NCBI GenBank assembly: GCA_009746045.1
Contig: RPFO01001873.1
Coordinates: forward strand, 58,537 to 122,536
DNA: 64,000 bases
Direction: 5' to 3'
Source: Mesostigma viride
Taxonomy: Eukaryota > Streptophyta > Mesostigmatophyceae > Mesostigmatales > Mesostigmataceae
Shown here: positions 1 through 12,600 of the stretch, in pieces
Position numbering within the stretch: the first letter of the stretch is position 1
Layout: each line of letters opens with the position of its first letter
Position numbers and translations under genes: made by a program
The notes under the pieces: generated by a model
Seen by the model: only the letters and a program-made list of their open reading frames with translations
Database searches by the model: none
Told to the model about the DNA's origin: nothing

Positions 1-3000
1 GGGGTCAATGGGGGAAAACCGGAGAAAGTCGCAGCAGACGGGATGTAAATAGCAGAAAGACAGTTTACGGCTTTCAACAACAAAGAAGCCTTATGAAAAA
101 ATGCAACGCATGTGTGTTTAAATGTAGGCGGAGCATGATTGCAAAAATGCCAAGTAATTGGAGTTAGAAACAGGAAGAACTGGATGCATTCTAGCAATGC
201 CACATACAGCACGTCGATAACAAAGTACAGACTCCAGGTATGCGATGGTACCCACTACTCACCACAAGTCTCGACCAGGAGCTAGCCTGCCATTCGCGGG
301 TAGGCCGCAGGTGAGGCCAGCCCAACGGTATCAGTCACCCGCAGGTACACGCGCAATTGAAGAGGAAAACGGCAATTCGAAGGCACACATAAGATGCCGA
401 GCGCAGAAAGCACCATGGTATTGAAAGCCTTCAGAGAATACATATTCAAAGCTCTCAAAGACATGGCCAGCTTTACCCGGCCGCCATGAAATGGCCTCAT
501 ACACATGAGCACGGCATGCTAACCGCTGTAAAAGAAGCTGGCAGAATTTTGCTAACCTTAGCGGCTAAGGAGCTTGGCGGCAGGTTCCGGAGATCTTGCT
601 TGCGCTGTGTTTCAGCGTAAAGAACGGCTTGATTCAGAACTGGATATGATGTGTCTCAGTCCCTCATTGCTACCTCCATGCTTAATTAAACTCGACATAC
701 ATCCTAAGTGCACCTACATCATGATCCAAACTGCTACGCCGCAATTGCTAGAGAAATCACGTCGTTTCGTGGACCTGCAGCCCCGTTTGTTATTGCACAC
801 TCTGTGGTTACATAAAACTAGGTGGCCCCTTCGCTCGAGCGTACCCTCAGCCCCTCACTGCCTTAGCCATTGCGTGCACCTAGTCGTTTGCCATCGGTTT
901 CGGCGTAATATTTGAATTTTGCGCAAGGATCCTGACGGGTTGATTCCAGACTTGCGCATGTTGCGAAAGATTTTTGTCCATTCATTCCAGACTCCCAAGC
1001 TAGGGGCTGCTGTGGACTGTAGTCTGAACGGTACGGCTAACAGTTACGATGCCAGGCCAGCGGTCCCAACCAAGCGATACTAGAGAGTCATGTCAGTCGT
1101 CTTTTTACTAGTTTCGTCAGTCAGTTATTCCTAATGTATGGCAAAATGCAAACTTCTACTTGGGGCGAGATGTAGTAGCGGCGAAATCGGAAGGGGACGT
1201 GGGCAGGGGGGGGGGCGGGAAGTACGACTGATGCCATCTACCGTACGTTATTATCGTCACAAAGCGAGTGACTGACGATAGTAAAGGCCTAAAGGGCCTC
1301 TAATGACGACAGTAATGACGATAGTATTTGGCACTAATGATTGATGACAGGAAGAGCGACGACACCAGACTTTGCGACGTTGATGGGACTTGGCGAATTG
1401 CGAGCCCTAATTCCAGTGGTTGCGCGGGTGTTACCGTTGAAGTTGAAGTTAAGACGACGCGAAAAAAAAAAGACCTTAGAGTTGCACATCTATCCACGCT
1501 GCACAGGTGGGAAAGGTGGAAGGGAGCTGCGATCGGCTCGCAGCCAAGGCGGGATTATGTGCCTTTTGATTTCCAGCAATGTCGCTTCTGTATGAACGCA
1601 CGTGGTGGTTGGAATAGGAGCATAGGCTCACTGATGACCGTCGTGATTTATGTAGCCATTAGGGCGTCGTCTCAAATGAATTCAGGAGCGAGCTCGGACA
1701 AGGCTACAAGCAGCCATCGGGGGAGAAACATAGGCATGGTCTAGAATAAAGCTTTAATCGATCTGTTCGCTCAGTGGTACGCACAGCACATTCGGACATC
1801 CAGAAGCTGCCCACTCTTTACCAGTTGAGGTGAGCAAGGAATTCCTCGCCTGAAATACTAATAAGTTTGCATCGACTTTAACATGCATGCCGTACGCACG
1901 TGGCATTCTCACGTATCGCCCTAGGGCCAAGGCTGCTATGGGCCGCTCGGTTTCATGCCAAGTTAGCCGTGCTTGCCATGAATGCTGCAGCAGTTTCACT
2001 ATCTCATTCGTACAAGGTCAATAGACTATGCAAACGACATCTGATTTAGTTTTCATGAAGGGCATAACCTTGTTCAGATTGAGAGTTGCATGACATGGGC
2101 TGCTCTTGCGCCACTTTCCTTGTCTTAACCAACTGATTCTCTGTTTATGCTTTCGGTCGTTATACATTCGTATGTGTGCATCTGTGTTGCCATTGTGGTG
2201 TCAATTTTGCGCGTGTACTTGTGATGCCTAATACCGTTGGGCTTGCACGCGGCCCCTCGCATGTGGCAGCGACAAGCTCTTGGTCGCCTGTCCAGCGCGG
2301 CGAATTCTTGATGGTGAGCAACGGTGATCATTCTTTATGTAGTGCTCATTCCTCAAATTATCAACGTGCTGTGCGCGTCAGCCACCATTGGCCTTGTTCT
2401 TCCAGCTTCCGTGCATGATTTTTTTGTAGCCCGCTGGTGATGCTCTCAGCTACAAATAGTTGGCATTATTCGTACCAATTCCTTCGCTGTCGGTAGAACC
2501 TTCTTTGCAATCCAGTAGCCTCGGCTGACATTCGTGGCATTGCTGGACTATGTCTCGCTTCCTTGCATGGGTAGCATCTTTGCATATTTATCCTTTTTGC
2601 TCAGATCACAGCTTTTTGTCATTCCCTCCCCCCACACCCCACCCTGAACGACTCCTGCTAGTGTCAATTGCAGACGTAGAGCCTTCAGCCTCGTTAGAGT
2701 TCATCCTACCTGTAACGGGGCATATTGTTGGTTGATTGGCCTTGCTTTTTCTTGGCACTAATCAGGCGTTTCTTTCTTATTGCCGTATTAACCATACAGA
2801 GATTGCAATGAAGTAGATTGTGAGGCCTCTTGGCATGTTAGGGAACCTTTGCGACTCCAGGATTCCTGGGTGTGCAGTTCCCTACAACTTGTGAGGCATG
2901 TAGATACAATTTAGGTGAACATCCATGGCCAATTTTTTTCTCGAGCACCCCTGTCTCTCTCTTGGCCCAGTATCTCACCTTCTTTGTCCTAAAACTAGGC

Positions 3001-3182
3001 CGGTACTCATAGATAGCCACGCAACTGCTGCGATCTCCCCCGCATCCTTACATACAAGTGAACTGAAGTCATGCAAAGTTGACAGTTGTTGGCGCGTCCA
3101 GCGCGTGGTTCATCTCACTAACAAATTTTTGTGTGTACCGATGCGTGCTTTGCCGGATGATGTATTTTTGTCTTGCATGCAG
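1..3182. other. Host DNA, no confident gene
   Basis: This stretch has balanced base composition and only short open frames with no recognisable domain. A G-rich run lies near 1207-1218 and an A9 run near 1464. No RNA gene, transposon end or tandem repeat was seen. Introns could hide a split gene, and the terminal-exon candidate that follows suggests one may run through on the plus strand, but no upstream exon could be assigned. Confidence 0.4.
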
Positions 3183-3419
3183 GCAATATACCTAACACAG
3201 TCGGGCTGGGCACATCCGTCAGTCCAACATGGCGAGAGGCCACATGCGGATGCAGATTTTGTAGGCTCTGAGCCTTGGTCACATTGCCGTAGCACTCGAC
3301 AGTGTCCTGTGATTGTTTCTAGAGAGTCATCCAGATATTTCAGCAATGGTGGCTGGGACAGCCCTCGTAATGGTTTCAGTGATGATGAGGATGATGACTT
3401 TGATGACGAGGACTGTTGA
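3183..3419 (+). CDS. Possible terminal exon of an unidentified host gene
   Basis: A plausible 3' splice site (pyrimidine-rich stretch ending in GCATGCAG) precedes an open frame of 78 codons ending in TGA at 3417-3419. The last residues are strongly acidic (SDDEDDDFDDEDC), a tail common in nuclear or RNA-associated proteins but not diagnostic. The frame is also open upstream of the proposed acceptor to 2925, so the exon start is uncertain. The rest of the translation matched no family I recognise. The exon lies 244 bp before the satellite array, so an insertion may have landed just downstream of a gene. It could also be a chance open frame. Confidence 0.25.
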   Translation, partial: AIYLTQSGWAHPSVQHGERPHADADFVGSEPWSHCRSTRQCPVIVSRESSRYFSNGGWDSPRNGFSDDEDDDFDDEDC

Positions 3420-3662
3420 GCCCCGTTGTGCTTGTCGGTCAACAGATTTTATATTGCATTTGTGAGATGATTGTGGGTGTCCATTTTGCACACCACCCAC
3501 AGCCATGCTTGAGTGCACCGTTCCTTGTGTGTGTATCAATACAGTTGGTGTTCGTATTTGATCAGTTGTGCCATTTCATCGGGTTGTTGCATGCCATCTG
3601 AACATGTTCACTCCCCGTTGCCATTTTTCATACCAGTGTTGTGAGCTCAGAGCAATGGATGC

Positions 3663-6600
3663 TGGATTGAGACACGTTTTTTTCTCCATGCACAGCTGAA
3701 AAAACCTGCGCCGAGGTGCGGCACCGCGGCCAGTAGTGATTACTGTCTGCGACAGCGATGGGCGGGCTGCATCTACCTGTCGGCCAATTGTGACCCGTGG
3801 GCTAGGCGAATTTGAATGCGGCTTTCCCGTTAGTTGTGGCTCCACCGCTCCAGTTTTCTATGACATGATGAACCGACGGGGGTTCCTGGATTGAGACACG
3901 TTTTTTTCTCCATGCACAGCTGAAAAAACCTGCGCCGAGGTGCGGCACCGCGGCCTACGTAGTGATTACTGTCTGCGACACGCCCGGGGCTGGCTGCATC
4001 AATTGTCACCCAATTGTGACCTTTCTCTAGGCGAGTTTGGTGCGGCTTTGAAAGTTGTGGCCCACCGCTCCACGTTTTCTCTCCTGACATGATGAACCGC
4101 CGGGGTTCCACCTTGGCCTTTTTTTCTCCATGCACTGCTGCGGCATGCCGCACTCCTGCTCTATGTGCATTGTGCCCGTGGGCTAGGCGATTTATCGGCT
4201 TCCCCTTAGTGGTGGTGATTTTCGGCTTTCACATTTTGTGGCTCCTGGGTTTGTGACATTTTTTGACTCCATGACATTTTGAAAAAATGCGCCGAACAAA
4301 ACCTGCGCCGGTTGCGGCACTGTCTGCCACGTAGTGATTACTGTCATGACATGTCGGCCAATTGTCACCCGTTGTAGGCGAATTTTGAATGCGGCTTTCC
4401 CGTTAGTTGTGGCTCCACCGCTCCAGTTTTCTAGGCTGACATGATGAACCGACGGGGGTTCCTGGATTGAGACACGTTTTTTTCTCCATGCACAGCTGAA
4501 AAAACCTGCGCCGAGGTGCGGCACCGCGGCCTACGTAGTGATTACTGTCTGCGACACGCCCGGGGCTGGCTGCATCTACCTGTCGGCCAATTGTGACCCG
4601 TGGGCTAGGCGAATTTGAATGCGGCTTTCCCGTTAGTTGTGGCTCCACCGCTCCAGTTTTCTAGGCTGACATGATGAACCGACGGGGGTTCCTGGATTGA
4701 GACACGTTTTTTTCTCCATGCACAGCTGAAAAAACCTGCGCCGAGGTGCGGCACCGCGGCCTACGTAGTGATTACTGTCTGCGACACGCCCGGGGCTGGC
4801 TGCATCTACCTGTCGGCCAATTGTGACCCGTGGGCTAGGCGAATTTGAATGCGGCTTTCCCGTTAGTTGTGGCTCCACCGCTCCAGTTTTCTAGGCTGAC
4901 ATGATGAACCGACGGGGGTTCCTGGATTGAGACACGTTTTTTTCTCCATGCACAGCTGAAAAAACCTGCGCCGAGGTGCGGCACCGCGGCCTACGTAGTG
5001 ATTACTGTCTGCGACACGCCCGGGGCTGGCTGCATCTACCTGTCGGCCAATTGTGACCCGTGGGCTAGGCGAATTTGAATGCGGCTTTCCCGTTAGTTGT
5101 GGCTCCACCGCTCCAGTTTTCTAGGCTGACATGATGAACCGACGGGGGTTCCTGGATTGAGACACGTTTTTTTCTCCATGCACAGCTGAAAAAACCTGCG
5201 CCGAGGTGCGGCACCGCGGCCTACGTAGTGATTACTGTCTGCGACACGCCCGGGGCTGGCTGCATCTACCTGTCGGCCAATTGTGACCCGTGGGCTAGGC
5301 GAATTTGAATGCGGCTTTCCCGTTAGTTGTGGCTCCACCGCTCCAGTTTTCTAGGCTGACATGATGAACCGACGGGGGTTCCTGGATTGAGACACGTTTT
5401 TTTCTCCATGCACAGCTGAAAAAACCTGCGCCGAGGTGCGGCACCGCGGCCTACGTAGTGATTACTGTCTGCGACACGCCCGGGGCTGGCTGCATCTACC
5501 TGTCGGCCAATTGTGACCCGTGGGCTAGGCGAATTTGAATGCGGCTTTCCCGTTAGTTGTGGCTCCACCGCTCCAGTTTTCTAGGCTGACATGATGAACC
5601 GACGGGGGTTCCTGGATTGAGACACGTTTTTTTCTCCATGCACAGCTGAAAAAACCTGCGCCGAGGTGCGGCACCGCGGCCTACGTAGTGATTACTGTCT
5701 GCGACACGCCCGGGGCTGGCTGCATCTACCTGTCGGCCAATTGTGACCCGTGGGCTAGGCGAATTTGAATGCGGCTTTCCCGTTAGTTGTGGCTCCACCG
5801 CTCCAGTTTTCTAGGCTGACATGATGAACCGACGGGGGTTCCTGGATTGAGACACGTTTTTTTCTCCATGCACAGCTGAAAAAACCTGCGCCGAGGTGCG
5901 GCACCGCGGCCTACGTAGTGATTACTGTCTGCGACACGCCCGGGGCTGGCTGCATCTACCTGTCGGCCAATTGTGACCCGTGGGCTAGGCGAATTTGAAT
6001 GCGGCTTTCCCGTTAGTTGTGGCTCCACCGCTCCAGTTTTCTAGGCTGACATGATGAACCGACGGGGGTTCCTGGATTGAGACACGTTTTTTTCTCCATG
6101 CACAGCTGAAAAAACCTGCGCCGAGGTGCGGCACCGCGGCCTACGTAGTGATTACTGTCTGCGACACGCCCGGGGCTGGCTGCATCTACCTGTCGGCCAA
6201 TTGTGACCCGTGGGCTAGGCGAATTTGAATGCGGCTTTCCCGTTAGTTGTGGCTCCACCGCTCCAGTTTTCTAGGCTGACATGATGAACCGACGGGGGTT
6301 CCTGGATTGAGACACGTTTTTTTCTCCATGCACAGCTGAAAAAACCTGCGCCGAGGTGCGGCACCGCGGCCTACGTAGTGATTACTGTCTGCGACACGCC
6401 CGGGGCTGGCTGCATCTACCTGTCGGCCAATTGTGACCCGTGGGCTAGGCGAATTTGAATGCGGCTTTCCCGTTAGTTGTGGCTCCACCGCTCCAGTTTT
6501 CTAGGCTGACATGATGAACCGACGGGGGTTCCTGGATTGAGACACGTTTTTTTCTCCATGCACAGCTGAAAAAACCTGCGCCGAGGTGCGGCACCGCGGC

Positions 6601-9600
6601 CTACGTAGTGATTACTGTCTGCGACACGCCCGGGGCTGGCTGCATCTACCTGTCGGCCAATTGTGACCCGTGGGCTAGGCGAATTTGAATGCGGCTTTCC
6701 CGTTAGTTGTGGCTCCACCGCTCCAGTTTTCTAGGCTGACATGATGAACCGACGGGGGTTCCTGGATTGAGACACGTTTTTTTCTCCATGCACAGCTGAA
6801 AAAACCTGCGCCGAGGTGCGGCACCGCGGCCTACGTAGTGATTACTGTCTGCGACACGCCCGGGGCTGGCTGCATCTACCTGTCGGCCAATTGTGACCCG
6901 TGGGCTAGGCGAATTTGAATGCGGCTTTCCCGTTAGTTGTGGCTCCACCGCTCCAGTTTTCTAGGCTGACATGATGAACCGACGGGGGTTCCTGGATTGA
7001 GACACGTTTTTTTCTCCATGCACAGCTGAAAAAACCTGCGCCGAGGTGCGGCACCGCGGCCTACGTAGTGATTACTGTCTGCGACACGCCCGGGGCTGGC
7101 TGCATCTACCTGTCGGCCAATTGTGACCCGTGGGCTAGGCGAATTTGAATGCGGCTTTCCCGTTAGTTGTGGCTCCACCGCTCCAGTTTTCTAGGCTGAC
7201 ATGATGAACCGACGGGGGTTCCTGGATTGAGACACGTTTTTTTCTCCATGCACAGCTGAAAAAACCTGCGCCGAGGTGCGGCACCGCGGCCTACGTAGTG
7301 ATTACTGTCTGCGACACGCCCGGGGCTGGCTGCATCTACCTGTCGGCCAATTGTGACCCGTGGGCTAGGCGAATTTGAATGCGGCTTTCCCGTTAGTTGT
7401 GGCTCCACCGCTCCAGTTTTCTAGGCTGACATGATGAACCGACGGGGGTTCCTGGATTGAGACACGTTTTTTTCTCCATGCACAGCTGAAAAAACCTGCG
7501 CCGAGGTGCGGCACCGCGGCCTACGTAGTGATTACTGTCTGCGACACGCCCGGGGCTGGCTGCATCTACCTGTCGGCCAATTGTGACCCGTGGGCTAGGC
7601 GAATTTGAATGCGGCTTTCCCGTTAGTTGTGGCTCCACCGCTCCAGTTTTCTAGGCTGACATGATGAACCGACGGGGGTTCCTGGATTGAGACACGTTTT
7701 TTTCTCCATGCACAGCTGAAAAAACCTGCGCCGAGGTGCGGCACCGCGGCCTACGTAGTGATTACTGTCTGCGACACGCCCGGGGCTGGCTGCATCTACC
7801 TGTCGGCCAATTGTGACCCGTGGGCTAGGCGAATTTGAATGCGGCTTTCCCGTTAGTTGTGGCTCCACCGCTCCAGTTTTCTAGGCTGACATGATGAACC
7901 GACGGGGGTTCCTGGATTGAGACACGTTTTTTTCTCCATGCACAGCTGAAAAAACCTGCGCCGAGGTGCGGCACCGCGGCCTACGTAGTGATTACTGTCT
8001 GCGACACGCCCGGGGCTGGCTGCATCTACCTGTCGGCCAATTGTGACCCGTGGGCTAGGCGAATTTGAATGCGGCTTTCCCGTTAGTTGTGGCTCCACCG
8101 CTCCAGTTTTCTAGGCTGACATGATGAACCGACGGGGGTTCCTGGATTGAGACACGTTTTTTTCTCCATGCACAGCTGAAAAAACCTGCGCCGAGGTGCG
8201 GCACCGCGGCCTACGTAGTGATTACTGTCTGCGACACGCCCGGGGCTGGCTGCATCTACCTGTCGGCCAATTGTGACCCGTGGGCTAGGCGAATTTGAAT
8301 GCGGCTTTCCCGTTAGTTGTGGCTCCACCGCTCCAGTTTTCTAGGCTGACATGATGAACCGACGGGGGTTCCTGGATTGAGACACGTTTTTTTCTCCATG
8401 CACAGCTGAAAAAACCTGCGCCGAGGTGCGGCACCGCGGCCTACGTAGTGATTACTGTCTGCGACACGCCCGGGGCTGGCTGCATCTACCTGTCGGCCAA
8501 TTGTGACCCGTGGGCTAGGCGAATTTGAATGCGGCTTTCCCGTTAGTTGTGGCTCCACCGCTCCAGTTTTCTAGGCTGACATGATGAACCGACGGGGGTT
8601 CCTGGATTGAGACACGTTTTTTTCTCCATGCACAGCTGAAAAAACCTGCGCCGAGGTGCGGCACCGCGGCCTACGTAGTGATTACTGTCTGCGACACGCC
8701 CGGGGCTGGCTGCATCTACCTGTCGGCCAATTGTGACCCGTGGGCTAGGCGAATTTGAATGCGGCTTTCCCGTTAGTTGTGGCTCCACCGCTCCAGTTTT
8801 CTAGGCTGACATGATGAACCGACGGGGGTTCCTGGATTGAGACACGTTTTTTTCTCCATGCACAGCTGAAAAAACCTGCGCCGAGGTGCGGCACCGCGGC
8901 CTACGTAGTGATTACTGTCTGCGACACGCCCGGGGCTGGCTGCATCTACCTGTCGGCCAATTGTGACCCGTGGGCTAGGCGAATTTGAATGCGGCTTTCC
9001 CGTTAGTTGTGGCTCCACCGCTCCAGTTTTCTAGGCTGACATGATGAACCGACGGGGGTTCCTGGATTGAGACACGTTTTTTTCTCCATGCACAGCTGAA
9101 AAAACCTGCGCCGAGGTGCGGCACCGCGGCCTACGTAGTGATTACTGTCTGCGACACGCCCGGGGCTGGCTGCATCTACCTGTCGGCCAATTGTGACCCG
9201 TGGGCTAGGCGAATTTGAATGCGGCTTTCCCGTTAGTTGTGGCTCCACCGCTCCAGTTTTCTAGGCTGACATGATGAACCGACGGGGGTTCCTGGATTGA
9301 GACACGTTTTTTTCTCCATGCACAGCTGAAAAAACCTGCGCCGAGGTGCGGCACCGCGGCCTACGTAGTGATTACTGTCTGCGACACGCCCGGGGCTGGC
9401 TGCATCTACCTGTCGGCCAATTGTGACCCGTGGGCTAGGCGAATTTGAATGCGGCTTTCCCGTTAGTTGTGGCTCCACCGCTCCAGTTTTCTAGGCTGAC
9501 ATGATGAACCGACGGGGGTTCCTGGATTGAGACACGTTTTTTTCTCCATGCACAGCTGAAAAAACCTGCGCCGAGGTGCGGCACCGCGGCCTACGTAGTG

Positions 9601-12600
9601 ATTACTGTCTGCGACACGCCTGGGGCTGGCTGCATCTACCTGTCGGCCAATTGTGACCCGTGGGCTAGGCGAATTTGAATGCGGCTTTCCCGTTAGTTGT
9701 GGCTCCACCGCTCCAGTTTTCTAGGCTGACATGATGAACCGACGGGGGTTCCTGGATTGAGACACGTTTTTTTCTCCATGCACAGCTGAAAAAACCTGCG
9801 CCGAGGTGCGGCACCGCGGCCTACGTAGTGATTACTGTCTGCGACACGCCTGGGGCTGGCTGCATCTACCTGTCGGCCAATTGTGACCCGTGGGCTAGGC
9901 GAATTTGAATGCGGCTTTCCCGTTAGTTGTGGCTCCATCGCTCCAGTTTTCTAGGCTGACATGATGAACCGACGGGGGTTCCTGGATTGAGACACGTTTT
10001 TTTCTCCATGCACAGCTGAAAAAACCTGCGCCGAGGTGCGGCACCGCGGCCTACGGTAGTGATTACTGTCTGCGACACGCCTGGGGCTGGCTGCATCTAC
10101 CTGTCGGCCAATTGTGACCCGTGGGCTAGGCGAATTTGAATGCGGCTTTCCCGTTAGTTGTGGCTCCATCGCTCCAGTTTTCTAGGCTGCATGATGAACC
10201 GACGGGGGTTCCTGGATTGAGACACGTTTTTTTCTCCATGCACAGCTGAAAAAACCTGCGCCGAGGTGCGGCACCGCGGCCTACGGTAGTGATTACTGTC
10301 TGCGACACGCCTGGGGCTGGCTGCATCTACCTGTCGGCCAATTGTGACCCGTGGGCTAGGCGAATTTGAATGCGGCTTTCCCGTTAGTTGTGGCTCCATC
10401 GCTCCAGTTTTCTAGGCTGCATGACATGAACCGACGGGGGTTCCTGGATTGAGACACGTTTTTTTCTCCATGCACAGCTGAAAAAACCTGCGCCGAGGTG
10501 CGGCACCGCGGCCTACGTAGTGATTACTGTCTGCGACACGCCTGGGGCTGGCTGCATCTACCTGTCGGCCAATTGTGACCCGTGGGCTAGGCGAATTTGA
10601 ATGCGGCTTTCCCGTTAGTTGTGGCTCCATCGCTCCAGTTTTCTAGGCTGCATGATGAACCGACGGGGGTTCCTGGATTGAGACACGTTTTTTTCTCCAT
10701 GCACAGCTGAAAAAACCTGCGCCGAGGTGCGGCACCGCGGCCTACGGTAGTGATTACTGTCTGCGACACGCCTGGGGCTGGCTGCATCTACCTGTCGGCC
10801 AATTGTGACCCGTGGGCTAGGCGAATTTGAATGCGGCTTTCCCGTTAGTTGTGGCTCCACCGCTCCAGTTTTCTAGGCTGCATGACATGAACCGACGGGG
10901 GTTCCTGGATTGAGACACGTTTTTTTCTCCATGCACAGCTGAAAAAACCTGCGCCGAGGTGCGGCACCGCGGCCTACGGTAGTGATTACTGTCTGCGACA
11001 CGCCTGGGGCTGGCTGCATCTACCTGTCGGCCAATTGTGACCCGTGGGCTAGGCGAATTTGAATGCGGCTTTCCCGTTAGTTGTGGCTCCATCGCTCCAG
11101 TTTTCTAGGCTGCATGACATGAACCGACGGGGGTTCCTGGATTGAGACACGTTTTTTTCTCCATGCACAGCTGAAAAAACCTGCGCCGAGGTGCGGCACC
11201 GCGGCCTACGGTAGTGATTACTGTCTGCGACACGCCTGGGGCTGGCTGCATCTACCTGTCGGCCAATTGTGACCCGTGGGCTAGGCGAATTTGAATGCGG
11301 CTTTCCCGTTAGTTGTGGCTCCATCGCTCCAGTTTTCTAGGCTGCATGACATGAACCGACGGGGGTTCCTGGATTGAGACACGTTTTTTTCTCCATGCAC
11401 AGCTGAAAAAACCTGCGCCGAGGTGCGGCACCGCGGCCTACGGTAGTGATTACTGTCTGCGACACGCCTGGGGCTGGCTGCATCTACCTGTCGGCCAATT
11501 GTGACCCGTGGGCTAGGCGAATTTGAATGCGGCTTTCCCGTTAGTTGTGGCTCCATCGCTCCAGTTTTCTAGGCTGCATGACATGAACCGACGGGGGTTC
11601 CTGGATTGAGACACGTTTTTTTCTCCATGCACAGCTGAAAAAACCTGCGCCGAGGTGCGGCACCGCGGCCTACGGTAGTGATTACTGTCTGCGACACGCC
11701 TGGGGCTGGCTGCATCTACCTGTCGGCCAATTGTGACCCGTGGGCTAGGCGAATTTGAATGCGGCTTTCCCGTTAGTTGTGGCTCCATCGCTCCAGTTTT
11801 CTAGGCTGCATGACATGAACCGACGGGGGTTCCTGGATTGAGACACGTTTTTTTCTCCATGCACAGCTGAAAAAACCTGCGCCGAGGTGCGGCACCGCGG
11901 CCTACGGTAGTGATTACTGTCTGCGACACGCCTGGGGCTGGCTGCATCTACCTGTCGGCCAATTGTGACCCGTGGGCTAGGCGAATTTGAATGCGGCTTT
12001 CCCGTTAGTTGTGGCTCCATCGCTCCAGTTTTCTAGGCTGCATGACATGAACCGACGGGGGTTCCTGGATTGAGACACGTTTTTTTCTCCATGCACAGCT
12101 GAAAAAACCTGCGCCGAGGTGCGGCACCGCGGCCTACGGTAGTGATTACTGTCTGCGACACGCCTGGGGCTGGCTGCATCTACCTGTCGGCCAATTGTGA
12201 CCCGTGGGCTAGGCGAATTTGAATGCGGCTTTCCCGTTAGTTGTGGCTCCATCGCTCCAGTTTTCTAGGCTGCATGACATGAACCGACGGGGGTTCCTGG
12301 ATTGAGACACGTTTTTTTCTCCATGCACAGCTGAAAAAACCTGCGCCGAGGTGCGGCACCGCGGCCTACGGTAGTGATTACTGTCTGCGACACGCCTGGG
12401 GCTGGCTGCATCTACCTGTCGGCCAATTGTGACCCGTGGGCTAGGCGAATTTGAATGCGGCTTTCCCGTTAGTTGTGGCTCCATCGCTCCAGTTTTCTAG
12501 GCTGCATGACATGAACCGACGGGGGTTCCTGGATTGAGACACGTTTTTTTCTCCATGCACAGCTGAAAAAACCTGCGCCGAGGTGCGGCACCGCGGCCTA

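Noticed and set aside
3653-3660. CAATGGAT as left target duplication of LINE copy 1 (against CAATGAAT at 37754)
   Set aside because: The right-hand match is part of the element's own 3' end, shared with copy 2, and the match is imperfect.
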